From NCBI GenBank assembly GCA_963829705.1, contig CAWHJN010000005.1, forward strand, positions 62,001 to 126,000: a stretch of 64,000 bases of DNA. Reading direction: 5' to 3'. This DNA comes from CAWHJN01 sp963829705 (GTDB lineage Bacteria; Bacteroidota; Rhodothermia; Rhodothermales; BA12). Shown here piece by piece: positions 46,581-54,163 of the stretch. The first letter of the stretch is position 1; the number at the start of each line of letters is the position of its first letter. The notes below the pieces were generated by a model. The model was given only the letters and a program-made list of their open reading frames with translations. It was not told the origin of the DNA and did no database searches. The position numbers and the translations under genes were made by a program.

Positions 46581-48954
46581 ATGCTCACAAACTACCTCAC
46601 CATCGCCTTTCGCACGTTCCGGCGCGAGAAAGGGTACGCCGCCATCAACATCGCTGGGCTGGCGGTAGGACTTGCGTGCGCGTTGCTCATCCTGACCTAC
46701 ATCCGCTTCGAGCAGTCGTACGACACGTTCCACGCCCACGCCGACCGTCTCTACCGCGTCGAGAATCAACAGCCGGGAAACGTCTTCATGGGCACGGATC
46801 GATTCGCCGTCACGCCGGCACCGCTGGGGCGTGTGCTGCGGGAAGCGGTCGAGGGGGTGGAGGAAGCGACCACGTTTTCGCAATCCGTGGCGCTGCTGCG
46901 GCGCGGCGAGGTGCGGATCATGGAAGAAGGCCTCTGGGCCGACGCGCACTTTTTCCGGCTGTTCTCGTTTCCGCTGCTGCGGGGAGAGGCGGAGACGGTG
47001 CTGGAGCGTCCCAACACGGTGGTGCTGACGGCCAGCCTGGCGCAGCGTCTGTTCGGAAGCACCGACCCCGTCGGGCAGCCCATCGAGTTCGTGGATCAGG
47101 GCACGTTCATCGTGACGGGTGTGGCGGCCGATCCGCCGGCCGCGTCGCACCTGCAGTTCAGCTACGCGGTGTCGATCGTCTCCAGCGGCTTTTTCCGCGA
47201 GAACCAGGATGTGTGGAACAACCAGTCGTGGCAAACCTACGTGCGCGCCGCCCCGAACGCCGACCCCGACGCGCTCGGCGCGCGGCTGACGGCGCTCTAC
47301 CGGTTGCACGAAGGGCAGAATGCCAGGATGAGCCGGGCGTATCTCCAGCCGCTCGCCGGCATCCACCTGCACAGTGAGGCGAACTTTGGGCTGGGCGATG
47401 GGGGGGATGCCCGAACGCTGTACCTCTTCGGCGCAATTGCCATCATCATCCTGCTGCTGGCGTGTGTCAACTACACCAACCTGGCCACGGCACGGGCGGC
47501 ACGGCGGGCGCGGGAGGTCGGGGTACGCAAGGCCGTCGGCGCGGCGCGCAGCCAGCTCACCCTGCAACACCTGAGCGAGTCGGTGCTGACGGCGATGCTG
47601 GCGCTGCTGGTGGGCGCGGGGCTGGCGGCGGCGCTGCTGCCCACCTTCGGCGCGTGGGTGGACCGCGACCTCAGCTTTAGCGCGCTGGGCCCGTATGCGG
47701 CGCTGGTGCCTCTGCTCGGCCTCGCCGTGGGCCTGCTGGCGGGCGTCTACCCTGCGTTCGCGCTGACAGCGCTGCGTGCGGCCCCTGCCCTCCGCGGGCA
47801 AGGCGCGCTGGGAGCCCCCCGCTCCAGGCTGCGCGCCGTGCTGGTGGTGGGGCAGTACGCGGCGGCTGTCGTGCTCGTCATCGGCGGCCTGGTGGTGTAC
47901 CAGCAACTCCAGTTCATCCGGAGCCAGACGCCCGGCTTCGCAGGCGAGCAGATTGTGACGCTGAACATTCTGGATGCCGTCCCGCAGGAGGCGCTCGGCG
48001 CGTTCAAAGACGAGTTGTTGCGCCTGCCCGGCGTCAGCGGCGTGACGGCCTCCACCGACCTGCCCATCAATGTGGGCTCCAGCACCCGCCTGCAGGTATG
48101 GGAAGGCCATGCCGAGGGCCCGGGCAACGACCTGTCCGTCTATCAGATGGGAGCCGACCACACCTTTTTCGACGTGTTCGGGATGGAGATGGCGGCGGGG
48201 CGAGCGTTCTCACCCGCGTTTCCCTCTGACACGAGCGGCGCGCTGATCCTCAACGAGACCGCCGCCCGGCACCTCGGCTGGTCCGCCGAGGAAGCCGTCG
48301 GCAAGACCATCCAGTTTTGGGAGGAGGACCGGCCCGTCGTCGGGGTGGTGCGCGATTTTCATCTCCACTCGCTCCATCGGCCCATCGAGCCGCTGCTCAT
48401 CCGCTACACCGCCCGGTGGGTCGGGAACGTCGCCGTGCGCGTGCAGGCGCGCGAGTTGCCGCACACGCTGGCGCAGCTTCAGGAGACGTGGCAGCGCTTC
48501 TCGACGTATCCGTTCGACTACGCCTTTCTCGACGATGCCTTCGCCACACTTTATGAAGAAGACCGGCGGCTGGGAGAGGGTTTCGCGGGCTTCATGATGG
48601 TGGCGCTGTTTATCGCCTCGCTGGGGCTGCTGGGGCTGGCGGCCTTCGCGGCGGAGCAGCGGCGCAAGGAGATCGGCGTGCGCAAGGTGCTCGGGCGCCT
48701 CCGTCCTCGGCATCGTCGCGTTGCTCTCAAAAGATTTTCTCAAGCTGGTAGGGCTGGCGCTCGTGGTGGCCTTTCCAGTGGCGTACGGGGCCACCCACCT
48801 GTGGCTTCAGGATTTCGCTTACCGCATCACGCCCGGCCCGGCGCTCTTCCTGCTCGCGGGCGGACTGGCGATTCTGGTCGCGCTGCTGACGGTGAGCTAT
48901 CAGTCCATCCGCGCGGCACGGGCGGATCCCGTTCAATCGCTCCGCGCGGAATAG
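46581..48954 (+). CDS. FtsX/MacB-type ABC permease P9 (single frameshift)
   Basis: About 790 residues when read through one correction. It starts MLTNYLTIAFRTFRREKGYA 27 bp after P8; first FtsX motif REVGVRKAVGAARSQ; second KEIGVRKVLG, where an extra G in the GGG at 48693-48695 shifts the frame. Dropping one G gives ASVLGIVALLSKDFLKLVGL and the family end ADPVQSLRAE at 48954. As written the frame would end at 48968 in unrelated sequence. The lesion removes the last FtsX helices, so if real it would inactivate the protein. Followed at 48 bp by the second ATPase. Confidence 0.85.
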
Positions 48955-49002
48955 ATCGCGCGCGCTGACTTCCCCCTTCCGAAATCCCACTTCCGAAATC
49001 CC

Positions 49003-49695
49003 ATGTCCCTCATCCAACTCGAAAACCTCAGCCGCGTCCACCAGCAGGGCAGCCAGCAGGTGTTCACGCTGCGCGGCGTCAACCTCACCATCGACAAGGG
49101 CGAGTTCGTGTCTGTGATGGGGCCGAGCGGCGCAGGCAAGAGCACGCTGCTGCACATCCTCGGCTTGCTCGACGCGCCGACGAGCGGCACCTACTTTTTC
49201 AAGGGCGAGAACGTCGAAAACCTGTCGGAGCGCGAGCGGACGGGCCTCCACCGCAGCGAGATCGGGTTCGTGTTTCAGGCATACCACCTCATCGACGACC
49301 TCACGGTCTACGAAAACCTCGAAGCGCCGCTGCTCTACGCCAAGGTGCCTAAAACGGAGCGGCAGGGGCGCGTGGCGACGCTGCTCGACCGCTTCGGCCT
49401 CGCCGCCAAGCGTGATCTATTCCCCAGCCAGCTCTCGGGCGGGCAGCAGCAGATCGTGGGCGTCGCCCGCGCGCTCGTCATCGAGCCGAGCGTGATCCTG
49501 GCCGACGAGCCGACGGGCAACCTGCACGCCAAGCAGGGCGAGGAGGTGATGCAGGCGCTGCGCGAGCTCAACGAGGAAGGTGTCACCATCGTCCACATTA
49601 CGCACTCGGAGCAGTGGGCGTCGTACGGCACGCGCGTGCTCGAACTCGTCGATGGACGCCTCGTGACCGACCGCGCGCCCGTCGCGGTGGAGTAA
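49003..49695 (+). CDS. ABC transporter ATPase, LolD/MacB type (second ATPase, altered D-loop)
   Basis: 230 residues. Walker A GPSGAGKST, Q-loop FVFQAYHLIDDLTV, Walker B plus catalytic Glu VILADEPTGN, and H-loop HITHSEQ are normal. Two changes stand out against the first ATPase: the signature reads LSGGQQQIVGVARAL (Ile for the usual Arg) and the D-loop reads GNLH in place of GNLD. The D-loop Asp couples the two ATP sites of a dimer, so a pairing of one normal and one altered ATPase could give an asymmetric heterodimer (inference). Immediately upstream, CTTCCGAAATCCCA occurs twice in tandem before the ATG. Confidence 0.93.
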   Translation: MSLIQLENLSRVHQQGSQQVFTLRGVNLTIDKGEFVSVMGPSGAGKSTLLHILGLLDAPTSGTYFFKGENVENLSERERTGLHRSEIGFVFQAYHLIDDLTVYENLEAPLLYAKVPKTERQGRVATLLDRFGLAAKRDLFPSQLSGGQQQIVGVARALVIEPSVILADEPTGNLHAKQGEEVMQALRELNEEGVTIVHITHSEQWASYGTRVLELVDGRLVTDRAPVAVE

Positions 49696-49804
49696 TGCCG
49701 GGCGAACGGGCACAAAAACGACGATGCCGTTAGAACCTCGATGGGACGGCACATGCAGACCGGCGGCAGAGTTTGAGGAGGACACTTTACCCATCCTCAC
49801 CTCC

Positions 49805-51076
49805 ATGATCCGCCTCGACTACCAGCCGGCCCTCGCGTTTCTCAAACCCGGCGCACTCGAAGACCTGCGCCCCGCCACCGAAAAAGCTCACCAGACGCTC
49901 CTCGATGGCTCCGGCGCGGGCGGCGACGCGACGGGCTGGCGGCAGCTTTTGCTCCGTCCCGACGACGCGCTCCTCGAAGACCTGAGCGCGACGGCCAGCC
50001 GCATCCGCGAAAACGCCGACGTGCTCGTGTGCATCGGCATCGGCGGCTCGTACCTCGGCGCGAAGGCCGTCATCGAGGCGCTCACGCCGTACTTCGGACA
50101 CAAAGGGCCGGAGATCCTCTTCGCCGGGCACCACATGAGCGGGCGCTACATGGAGGAACTGCTCGCCTACCTCGATGGCAAGAGCGTCTACGTCAACGTG
50201 ATCTCGAAGAGCGGGACGACGCTCGAACCGGCGCTCGCCTTCCGCGCGCTCAGGACGTGGATGGAAGACCATTTCGACGACGCCGAGAAGCGCATCGTCG
50301 CCACCACCGACCCGGACAAAGGCGCGCTCGAGACGCTGCGGAAGGAGAAGGGCTACAAGAAATACGTCATCCCCGGCGACGTGGGCGGTCGCTTTTCGGT
50401 GCTCACGCCCGTGGGCCTGTTGCCCATCGCCGTCGCAGGCATCGACATCCGGGCGCTGTTCTACGGCGCGGCCGATCTGTGCCGCCGCTACGAGAAAACC
50501 GACGACAACCCGGCGCTCGACTACGCCGCCATCCGCAAACTTTTGCTCGACAGCGGCAAAACCGTCGAGCTGCTCGCCGTCTTCGAACCGCGTCTCGCGG
50601 GCATGGGCGGCTGGTGGCAGCAACTCTACGGCGAGAGCGAGGGCAAGGAGCACACCGGCCTCTTCCCCGTCAGCGTGCAGTATTCCACCGACCTCCACTC
50701 GCTCGGGCAGTACGTGCAGCAGGGGCAGCGCTCGCTCGCCGAGACGTTCCTGATGCTCGAAGACGACGGCGGCTCACTCAAAGCCCCGTCCGCGCCGAGC
50801 AACCTCGACGGGCTGGATTACCTCGTCGGCAAGACGTTCACCGAGATCAACCGGAGCGCCTACGAAGGCACCCTCCAGGCGCACGTCAGCGGCGGCGTCC
50901 CGGCGATGACGGTCTGGCTCGACACGCTCACGCCCGAAACCCTCGGGCAGGCCATCTACTTTTTCGAGCACGCCGTGGGCGTGAGCGGCTACCTCCTCGG
51001 CGTCAACCCGTTCAACCAGCCGGGCGTCGAGGACTACAAGCAGCGGATGTTCTCGTTGCTCGGCAAGCCTTCCTGA
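49805..51076 (+). CDS. pgi: Glucose-6-phosphate isomerase
   Basis: 423 residues from MIRLDYQPALAFL; the frame opens at 49724 but the extra 27 residues are not family-like. It interconverts glucose-6-phosphate and fructose-6-phosphate in the cytoplasm. Landmarks are VLVCIGIGGSYLGAKAVIEA, VNVISKSGTTLEPALAF (the phosphate-binding SGTT), GGRFSVLTPVGLLP with the catalytic arginine region, and GQYVQQGQRSLAETFL. Length fits the short, Bacillus/Thermotoga-type PGI. A strong terminator follows, isolating it from the origin-like region downstream. Confidence 0.97.
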   Translation: MIRLDYQPALAFLKPGALEDLRPATEKAHQTLLDGSGAGGDATGWRQLLLRPDDALLEDLSATASRIRENADVLVCIGIGGSYLGAKAVIEALTPYFGHKGPEILFAGHHMSGRYMEELLAYLDGKSVYVNVISKSGTTLEPALAFRALRTWMEDHFDDAEKRIVATTDPDKGALETLRKEKGYKKYVIPGDVGGRFSVLTPVGLLPIAVAGIDIRALFYGAADLCRRYEKTDDNPALDYAAIRKLLLDSGKTVELLAVFEPRLAGMGGWWQQLYGESEGKEHTGLFPVSVQYSTDLHSLGQYVQQGQRSLAETFLMLEDDGGSLKAPSAPSNLDGLDYLVGKTFTEINRSAYEGTLQAHVSGGVPAMTVWLDTLTPETLGQAIYFFEHAVGVSGYLLGVNPFNQPGVEDYKQRMFSLLGKPS

Positions 51077-51101
51077 CGCTCGCGCCTTTCCTGCTTTCTC
51101 T

Positions 51102-51135
51102 AAAACGCCGTTTGCAGTTCGCAGGCGGCGTTTTT
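51102..51135 (+). terminator. Rho-independent terminator of pgi
   Basis: AAAACGCCGTTTGC pairs with GCAGGCGGCGTTTT around a four-base loop; 12 of 14 positions are Watson-Crick and the other two form G-U pairs in RNA. A run of five T ends the element. It lies 26 bp after the pgi stop. Confidence 0.85.
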
Positions 51136-51139
51136 CCGT

Positions 51140-51148
51140 TTATCCACA
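51140..51148 (+). promoter_or_regulatory. Perfect DnaA box (left end of cluster)
   Basis: TTATCCACA, the exact bacterial consensus, 4 bp after the pgi terminator T-run. The other exact copy is on the minus strand at 51279-51287. Confidence 0.85.
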
Positions 51149-51278
51149 CCGTGGACGGCGTGTGGAGAACGTTTCGCACATACAGCTCTGTAACACAACC
51201 GCCCTCCACGGCGCAGAAACGCCGTTGTGCCGCCGCGCTCACACGTCTGCACAGATGTTTTCCACGGTGTGGGCATCG

Positions 51279-51287
51279 TGTGGATAA
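51279..51287 (-). promoter_or_regulatory. Perfect DnaA box (minus strand)
   Basis: Minus-strand TTATCCACA, written TGTGGATAA on the plus strand. It faces the opposite way to the box at 51140. Confidence 0.85.
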
Positions 51288-51594
51288 CCCTGCCCTTCGA
51301 TTGTGGAAAGATGCCCGGCTTTTCCACCCCGTGGAAAACTCCCCGGCGGTCCACATTTCATGCGCGGTAATCCACCGTGTGGACAAGTGTGGACCGCGAA
51401 CGCTCTGTTCGAGGCCTTTTCGTGTGGACCGCTGGGGATATGTGGACCGCACCCGTCGAAACCGGGCGTACACCTGTTTCAGCGACCCTGCGCGGCAGCC
51501 CCGATGTGGACCGCACGGTGGATTACCGGGGGTGTTGGTCCACAATAGCGCAGGGCACGTGTGGACAACGCGGCGGTCCACATTTCCACACCCT

Positions 51595-51612
51595 CTATTA
51601 CCCCTTCTACTT
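51595..51612. promoter_or_regulatory. DnaA-trio-like unwinding tract
   Basis: CTA TTA CCC CTT CTA CTT. Five of six triplets read, on the complementary strand 3' to 5', as GAT, AAT or GAA, the pattern of DnaA-trios in Bacillus-type origins, and they start 4 bp after the last DnaA-like box (ATTTCCACA, 51582-51590). The third triplet (CCC) breaks the run. In such origins DnaA spreads from box to trios and opens the neighbouring duplex. Confidence 0.6.
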
Positions 51613-51628
51613 TCTTTTTAAAAAGAAA
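51611..51628. repeat. AT-rich perfect palindrome in origin-like region
   Basis: TTTCTTTTTAAAAAGAAA, an 18-bp perfect palindrome with a single C and a single G, in the most AT-rich stretch within many kilobases of GC-rich DNA. It directly continues the trio-like tract, so it is a natural candidate for the DNA unwinding element. Confidence 0.7.
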
Positions 51629-51729
51629 ACAGATATAGAAATACAGGAGTCAGGTAAGGAGAACGGGGCGCAGGCGTCTGGCATGGAGACGGGCGATCCA
51701 GTACCTTTGAGATCCCAACCCGCAGACCG

Positions 51730-52572
51730 ATGATCAAGCGCATCCTCGTCCCCCTCGACCCCGACGCCGACACCCCCGTTGCCACCCGGTATGCCACCGA
51801 GATCGCCCGGCACCACGATGCGCTCGTCACCGGGCTGGCCGTGGTAGACACCGAGGGCATCGCCGAGGGCGCTCGTGGCGGTGGCATCGGGAGCCTGTAC
51901 TACGCCGAGAAGCTGCGCGAGCGGCTTACCGAAGAAACCCGCGTCACGGCGCAGAAACTCATTCACGCCTTCGACCTGGCGATGCGAGATTCGGGCGTCC
52001 AGTACCGCAACGCCGTCGAGGAAGGCGTGCCGTTCCGCCGCATCAACGAGGACTCGAAGAGTCACGACCTCGTCGTCGTCGGGCGCGACCCGCACTTCTT
52101 CTACGGCCATCCCGCGGACAGAGGCGCGACGCTCGTTCACCTCGTCCGCGACGCCATCTGCCCTGTGCTCACCGTCTCCGGCACATACGAGCCGGTCGAG
52201 CGCGTGCTCGTCGCCTACGACGGCTCCGAGGCGTCGGCGCGCACGCTCCACGCCTTTGCGCAGCTCAAGCCCTTCGGCGCGTCGGTAGCCGTGAGCCTGC
52301 TCAACGTCTACGACGGCGAGAAAGAGCAGCCCGAGGCCGAACTCCGTTTGCAGCAGGCACAGACGTTCCTGGAGGCCCACGCCTTCCCCGTCGCCGCGAC
52401 GGCGGTGAACGGCAAGCCCATCGAGCACATCCGGGCCCACGCCGATCAGACCGGCGCGCAGGCCATCGTGATGGGTGCGCACGCCGTGGCGAAATGGCGG
52501 CAGATGGCCTTCGGCTCGACGACGGCGACGCTCATCGAAGACGCCCAGCGCCCGCTCTTCCTCTTCCACTGA
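51730..52572 (+). CDS. Tandem universal stress protein (two UspA domains)
   Basis: 280 residues. Domain one starts IKRILVPLDPDADTPVATRY and includes DLVVVGRD; domain two starts VERVLVAYDGSEASARTLHA and ends QAIVMGAHAVAKWRQMAFGS followed by TTATLIEDAQRPLFLF. The second carries the G-x2-G-x9-G(S/T)-like nucleotide site in a partly degenerate form (GAHAVAKWRQMAFGST), so ATP binding is possible. Usp proteins help survive starvation and oxidants; the precise role is not predictable. First gene to the right of the origin-like segment, transcribed away from it. Confidence 0.92.
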   Translation: MIKRILVPLDPDADTPVATRYATEIARHHDALVTGLAVVDTEGIAEGARGGGIGSLYYAEKLRERLTEETRVTAQKLIHAFDLAMRDSGVQYRNAVEEGVPFRRINEDSKSHDLVVVGRDPHFFYGHPADRGATLVHLVRDAICPVLTVSGTYEPVERVLVAYDGSEASARTLHAFAQLKPFGASVAVSLLNVYDGEKEQPEAELRLQQAQTFLEAHAFPVAATAVNGKPIEHIRAHADQTGAQAIVMGAHAVAKWRQMAFGSTTATLIEDAQRPLFLFH

Positions 52573-52580
52573 GGCACGCC

Positions 52581-53054
52581 ATGCCCGACACCATGCCTGT
52601 TCTCACCACGCTGAACCGGATCGTGTCCGGGGGAGAGGGCAGCTTCACCATCGTCGTGGCCGACGCGGACAAAAACTATTACGCCCAGTTCGTGCCCGCC
52701 GGCGGTGGCCTCTACGCCGAACTGTCGGGCAACGCCGTCCTCGAACCCGCCGACCGTTTGACCCCCGCGCAGCAACAGGCCCTTCGGGCGCGTGGATGGG
52801 AGAGCGACGGGCACGAAAACTGGTCTCGGGAATGGCCCGACGCTTCCACGCCGGCGTTGCAGCAGCAGATCGCGCTCGAAGCCCTCACCGCGCTCCACGA
52901 CGTGTACGGCGCGCACGGGCCGATCACGGTGGAGGAGAACCTCGAAGGCCGCGGCTTTGCAGCTGGAGGCTCTGCACTCGCAAAAACGCTCGGCCTCGGA
53001 ATCGCGCTGTTCGTGGTGATCGGGCTGCTGCTTTTCCTTTTCCTCGCCGCGTGA
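52581..53054 (+). CDS. Small protein with C-terminal membrane anchor, possibly TY-Chap/YbjN-like
   Basis: 157 residues from MPDTMPVLTTLNRI, 8 bp after the Usp gene. The N-terminal 100 residues (SFTIVVADADKNYYAQF, LYAELSGNAVL, LRARGWESD, WSREWPDAS) look like the chaperone-like TY-Chap/YbjN fold found in several uncharacterised bacterial proteins. The C-terminus is a hydrophobic helix (LGIALFVVIGLLLFLFL), so the protein is probably tail-anchored. The family match is by eye and tentative. It converges with the next gene, 16 bp away. Confidence 0.7.
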   Translation: MPDTMPVLTTLNRIVSGGEGSFTIVVADADKNYYAQFVPAGGGLYAELSGNAVLEPADRLTPAQQQALRARGWESDGHENWSREWPDASTPALQQQIALEALTALHDVYGAHGPITVEENLEGRGFAAGGSALAKTLGLGIALFVVIGLLLFLFLAA

Positions 53055-53070
53055 GACCCGAAATCGGGTG

Positions 53071-54069
53071 TCAGAGCGCGGGCACCGGCCACCCTTCACG
53101 CGCCGCGAGGGCGCGGTACTCGGCGTCGAGCCAGTCCGTGATGGCGTCGTGGGGCAAGAGGCCCGTGTCGGCAGCGCGGAAGGGCAGCCCGTCGAGCACG
53201 TCGTGGTAGGGACCGAAGCCGAAGAGGCGGAAGGGCACCACGAGGACGGTGCGACCGCCCTGCGACTCTGCCTCGACGAACGCGCGGATGCGACGCTCGG
53301 CGTCGGCGCGGCGATCCGGCCAGTCCTCCCGCAGCGTTTCCACGCGGACGCTGTGGAAACCGAGAGCGCGAAGGGGGCCGCTGAGCTGCTCCATCGCCAC
53401 GATCCAGCGGGCATTCTCGACCTCGTCGCCGGTGCCGTGCGCCAGCACCAGCACGGCCTCCTGGGCCGGTGACTTGCTCAACGTCGCCGCGCGTGCCGCG
53501 AGGATGTCAGCGACCTCGCTGGCCTGCATCAGCCCGTCCTGCGAGAGCGCGATGTTCAGGTCGTGCGTCAGCGGTGCCGGGGTTGGCGTGCTGCTTCCGT
53601 GGCCGTTCGTGTGGTCGCTTCCATGATGGTTTCCATGTCCGCCAGCGGAGCCGCTTCCATGCAGGAGAAACTGCGCGGGCGGGTCGGGACGCAGGCCGAG
53701 GAAGTACTCGGTCTGGTGCAGGAACGAGCCTCCATCCATGAACAGGCGCACGACAGCGACTTGCTCGACACCGCGGGCGTCAAGCGCGCTGAGTGCCTGC
53801 CCGAGCGTATGCGGGTCGGCCATGCCGAAGGCGATTTCGACCGGGTAGCGTCCACGCAGCGGCGCGACGGCCGCCTCCACCGCATCGTTCCACTCGGCGG
53901 TGCCGCCGTGCGCCATCACGAGCAGACCGGGGGCAGCGATCGGGTTAGCGAGAGTCTCCGTCGTCGTTTTCTCCGTCGGCTTTCCGGCGCTGGCAAGAAA
54001 CGGCTGTGCGAAAACGCTCGGTGCGACGAGCGCCGACAGGACGATCCAGGAGAAGAAAAGGCGCGGCAT
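53071..54069 (-). CDS. Exported CbiX-like (sirohydrochlorin chelatase-type) protein with His-rich loop
   Basis: 332 residues with a signal peptide (MPRLFFSWIVLSALVAPSVF). Two CbiX-type halves follow: LLVMAHGGTAEWNDAV (histidine about 54) and VLVLAHGTGDEVENAR (histidine about 210), the AHG motifs that hold the chelated metal in CbiX and SirB. Between them residues 141-160 form a loop with six histidines (GGHGNHHGSDHTNGHG). Cytoplasmic CbiX inserts cobalt or iron into sirohydrochlorin, but an exported version cannot do that easily, so metal binding or storage in the periplasm is the more likely task (inference). A palindromic operator-like site lies 16 bp upstream of the start. Confidence 0.82.
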   Translation of the reverse strand: MPRLFFSWIVLSALVAPSVFAQPFLASAGKPTEKTTTETLANPIAAPGLLVMAHGGTAEWNDAVEAAVAPLRGRYPVEIAFGMADPHTLGQALSALDARGVEQVAVVRLFMDGGSFLHQTEYFLGLRPDPPAQFLLHGSGSAGGHGNHHGSDHTNGHGSSTPTPAPLTHDLNIALSQDGLMQASEVADILAARAATLSKSPAQEAVLVLAHGTGDEVENARWIVAMEQLSGPLRALGFHSVRVETLREDWPDRRADAERRIRAFVEAESQGGRTVLVVPFRLFGFGPYHDVLDGLPFRAADTGLLPHDAITDWLDAEYRALAAREGWPVPAL

Positions 54070-54084
54070 GGTGAAGGGCTGTTA

Positions 54085-54101
54085 TTTAGGATGAGTCTAA
54101 A
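54085..54101. promoter_or_regulatory. Candidate metalloregulator (DtxR/MntR-like) operator
   Basis: TTTAGGATGAGTCTAAA, an imperfect 17-bp palindrome (6 of 8 arm positions pair) in an AT-rich patch 16 bp upstream of the CbiX-like start. Its TTTAG and CTAAA ends resemble operators of DtxR/IdeR/MntR iron and manganese repressors. Position over the likely promoter fits metal-dependent repression. No regulator gene is next to it. Confidence 0.45.
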
Positions 54102-54163
54102 CTACAGCCTGCTCAGCCCTGCCGACAAGAGGGGGGTGCGCGAAGAGTCTGTACAGCACGGGT

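Larger units (their letters stand above)
51136..51660. other. Candidate chromosomal replication origin (oriC)
   Basis: A gene-free segment of about 520 bp with a dense cluster of DnaA-box-like sequences. Two are perfect TTATCCACA (51140-51148 plus, 51279-51287 minus). Single-mismatch boxes: TTCTCCACA at 51161-51169 (minus), TTGTCCACA at 51378-51386 and 51560-51568 (minus). A variant CGGTCCACA recurs at 51347 (plus), 51388, 51423, 51441, 51505 (minus) and 51574 (plus), and TGGTCCACA at 51536. Weaker forms lie at 51258, 51302, 51320, 51330, 51368 and 51582. The last box is followed by a DnaA-trio-like tract and then an AT-rich palindrome, the order seen in well-studied origins. No dnaA gene is adjacent, which is common outside Firmicutes and Proteobacteria. 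Confidence 0.78.
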
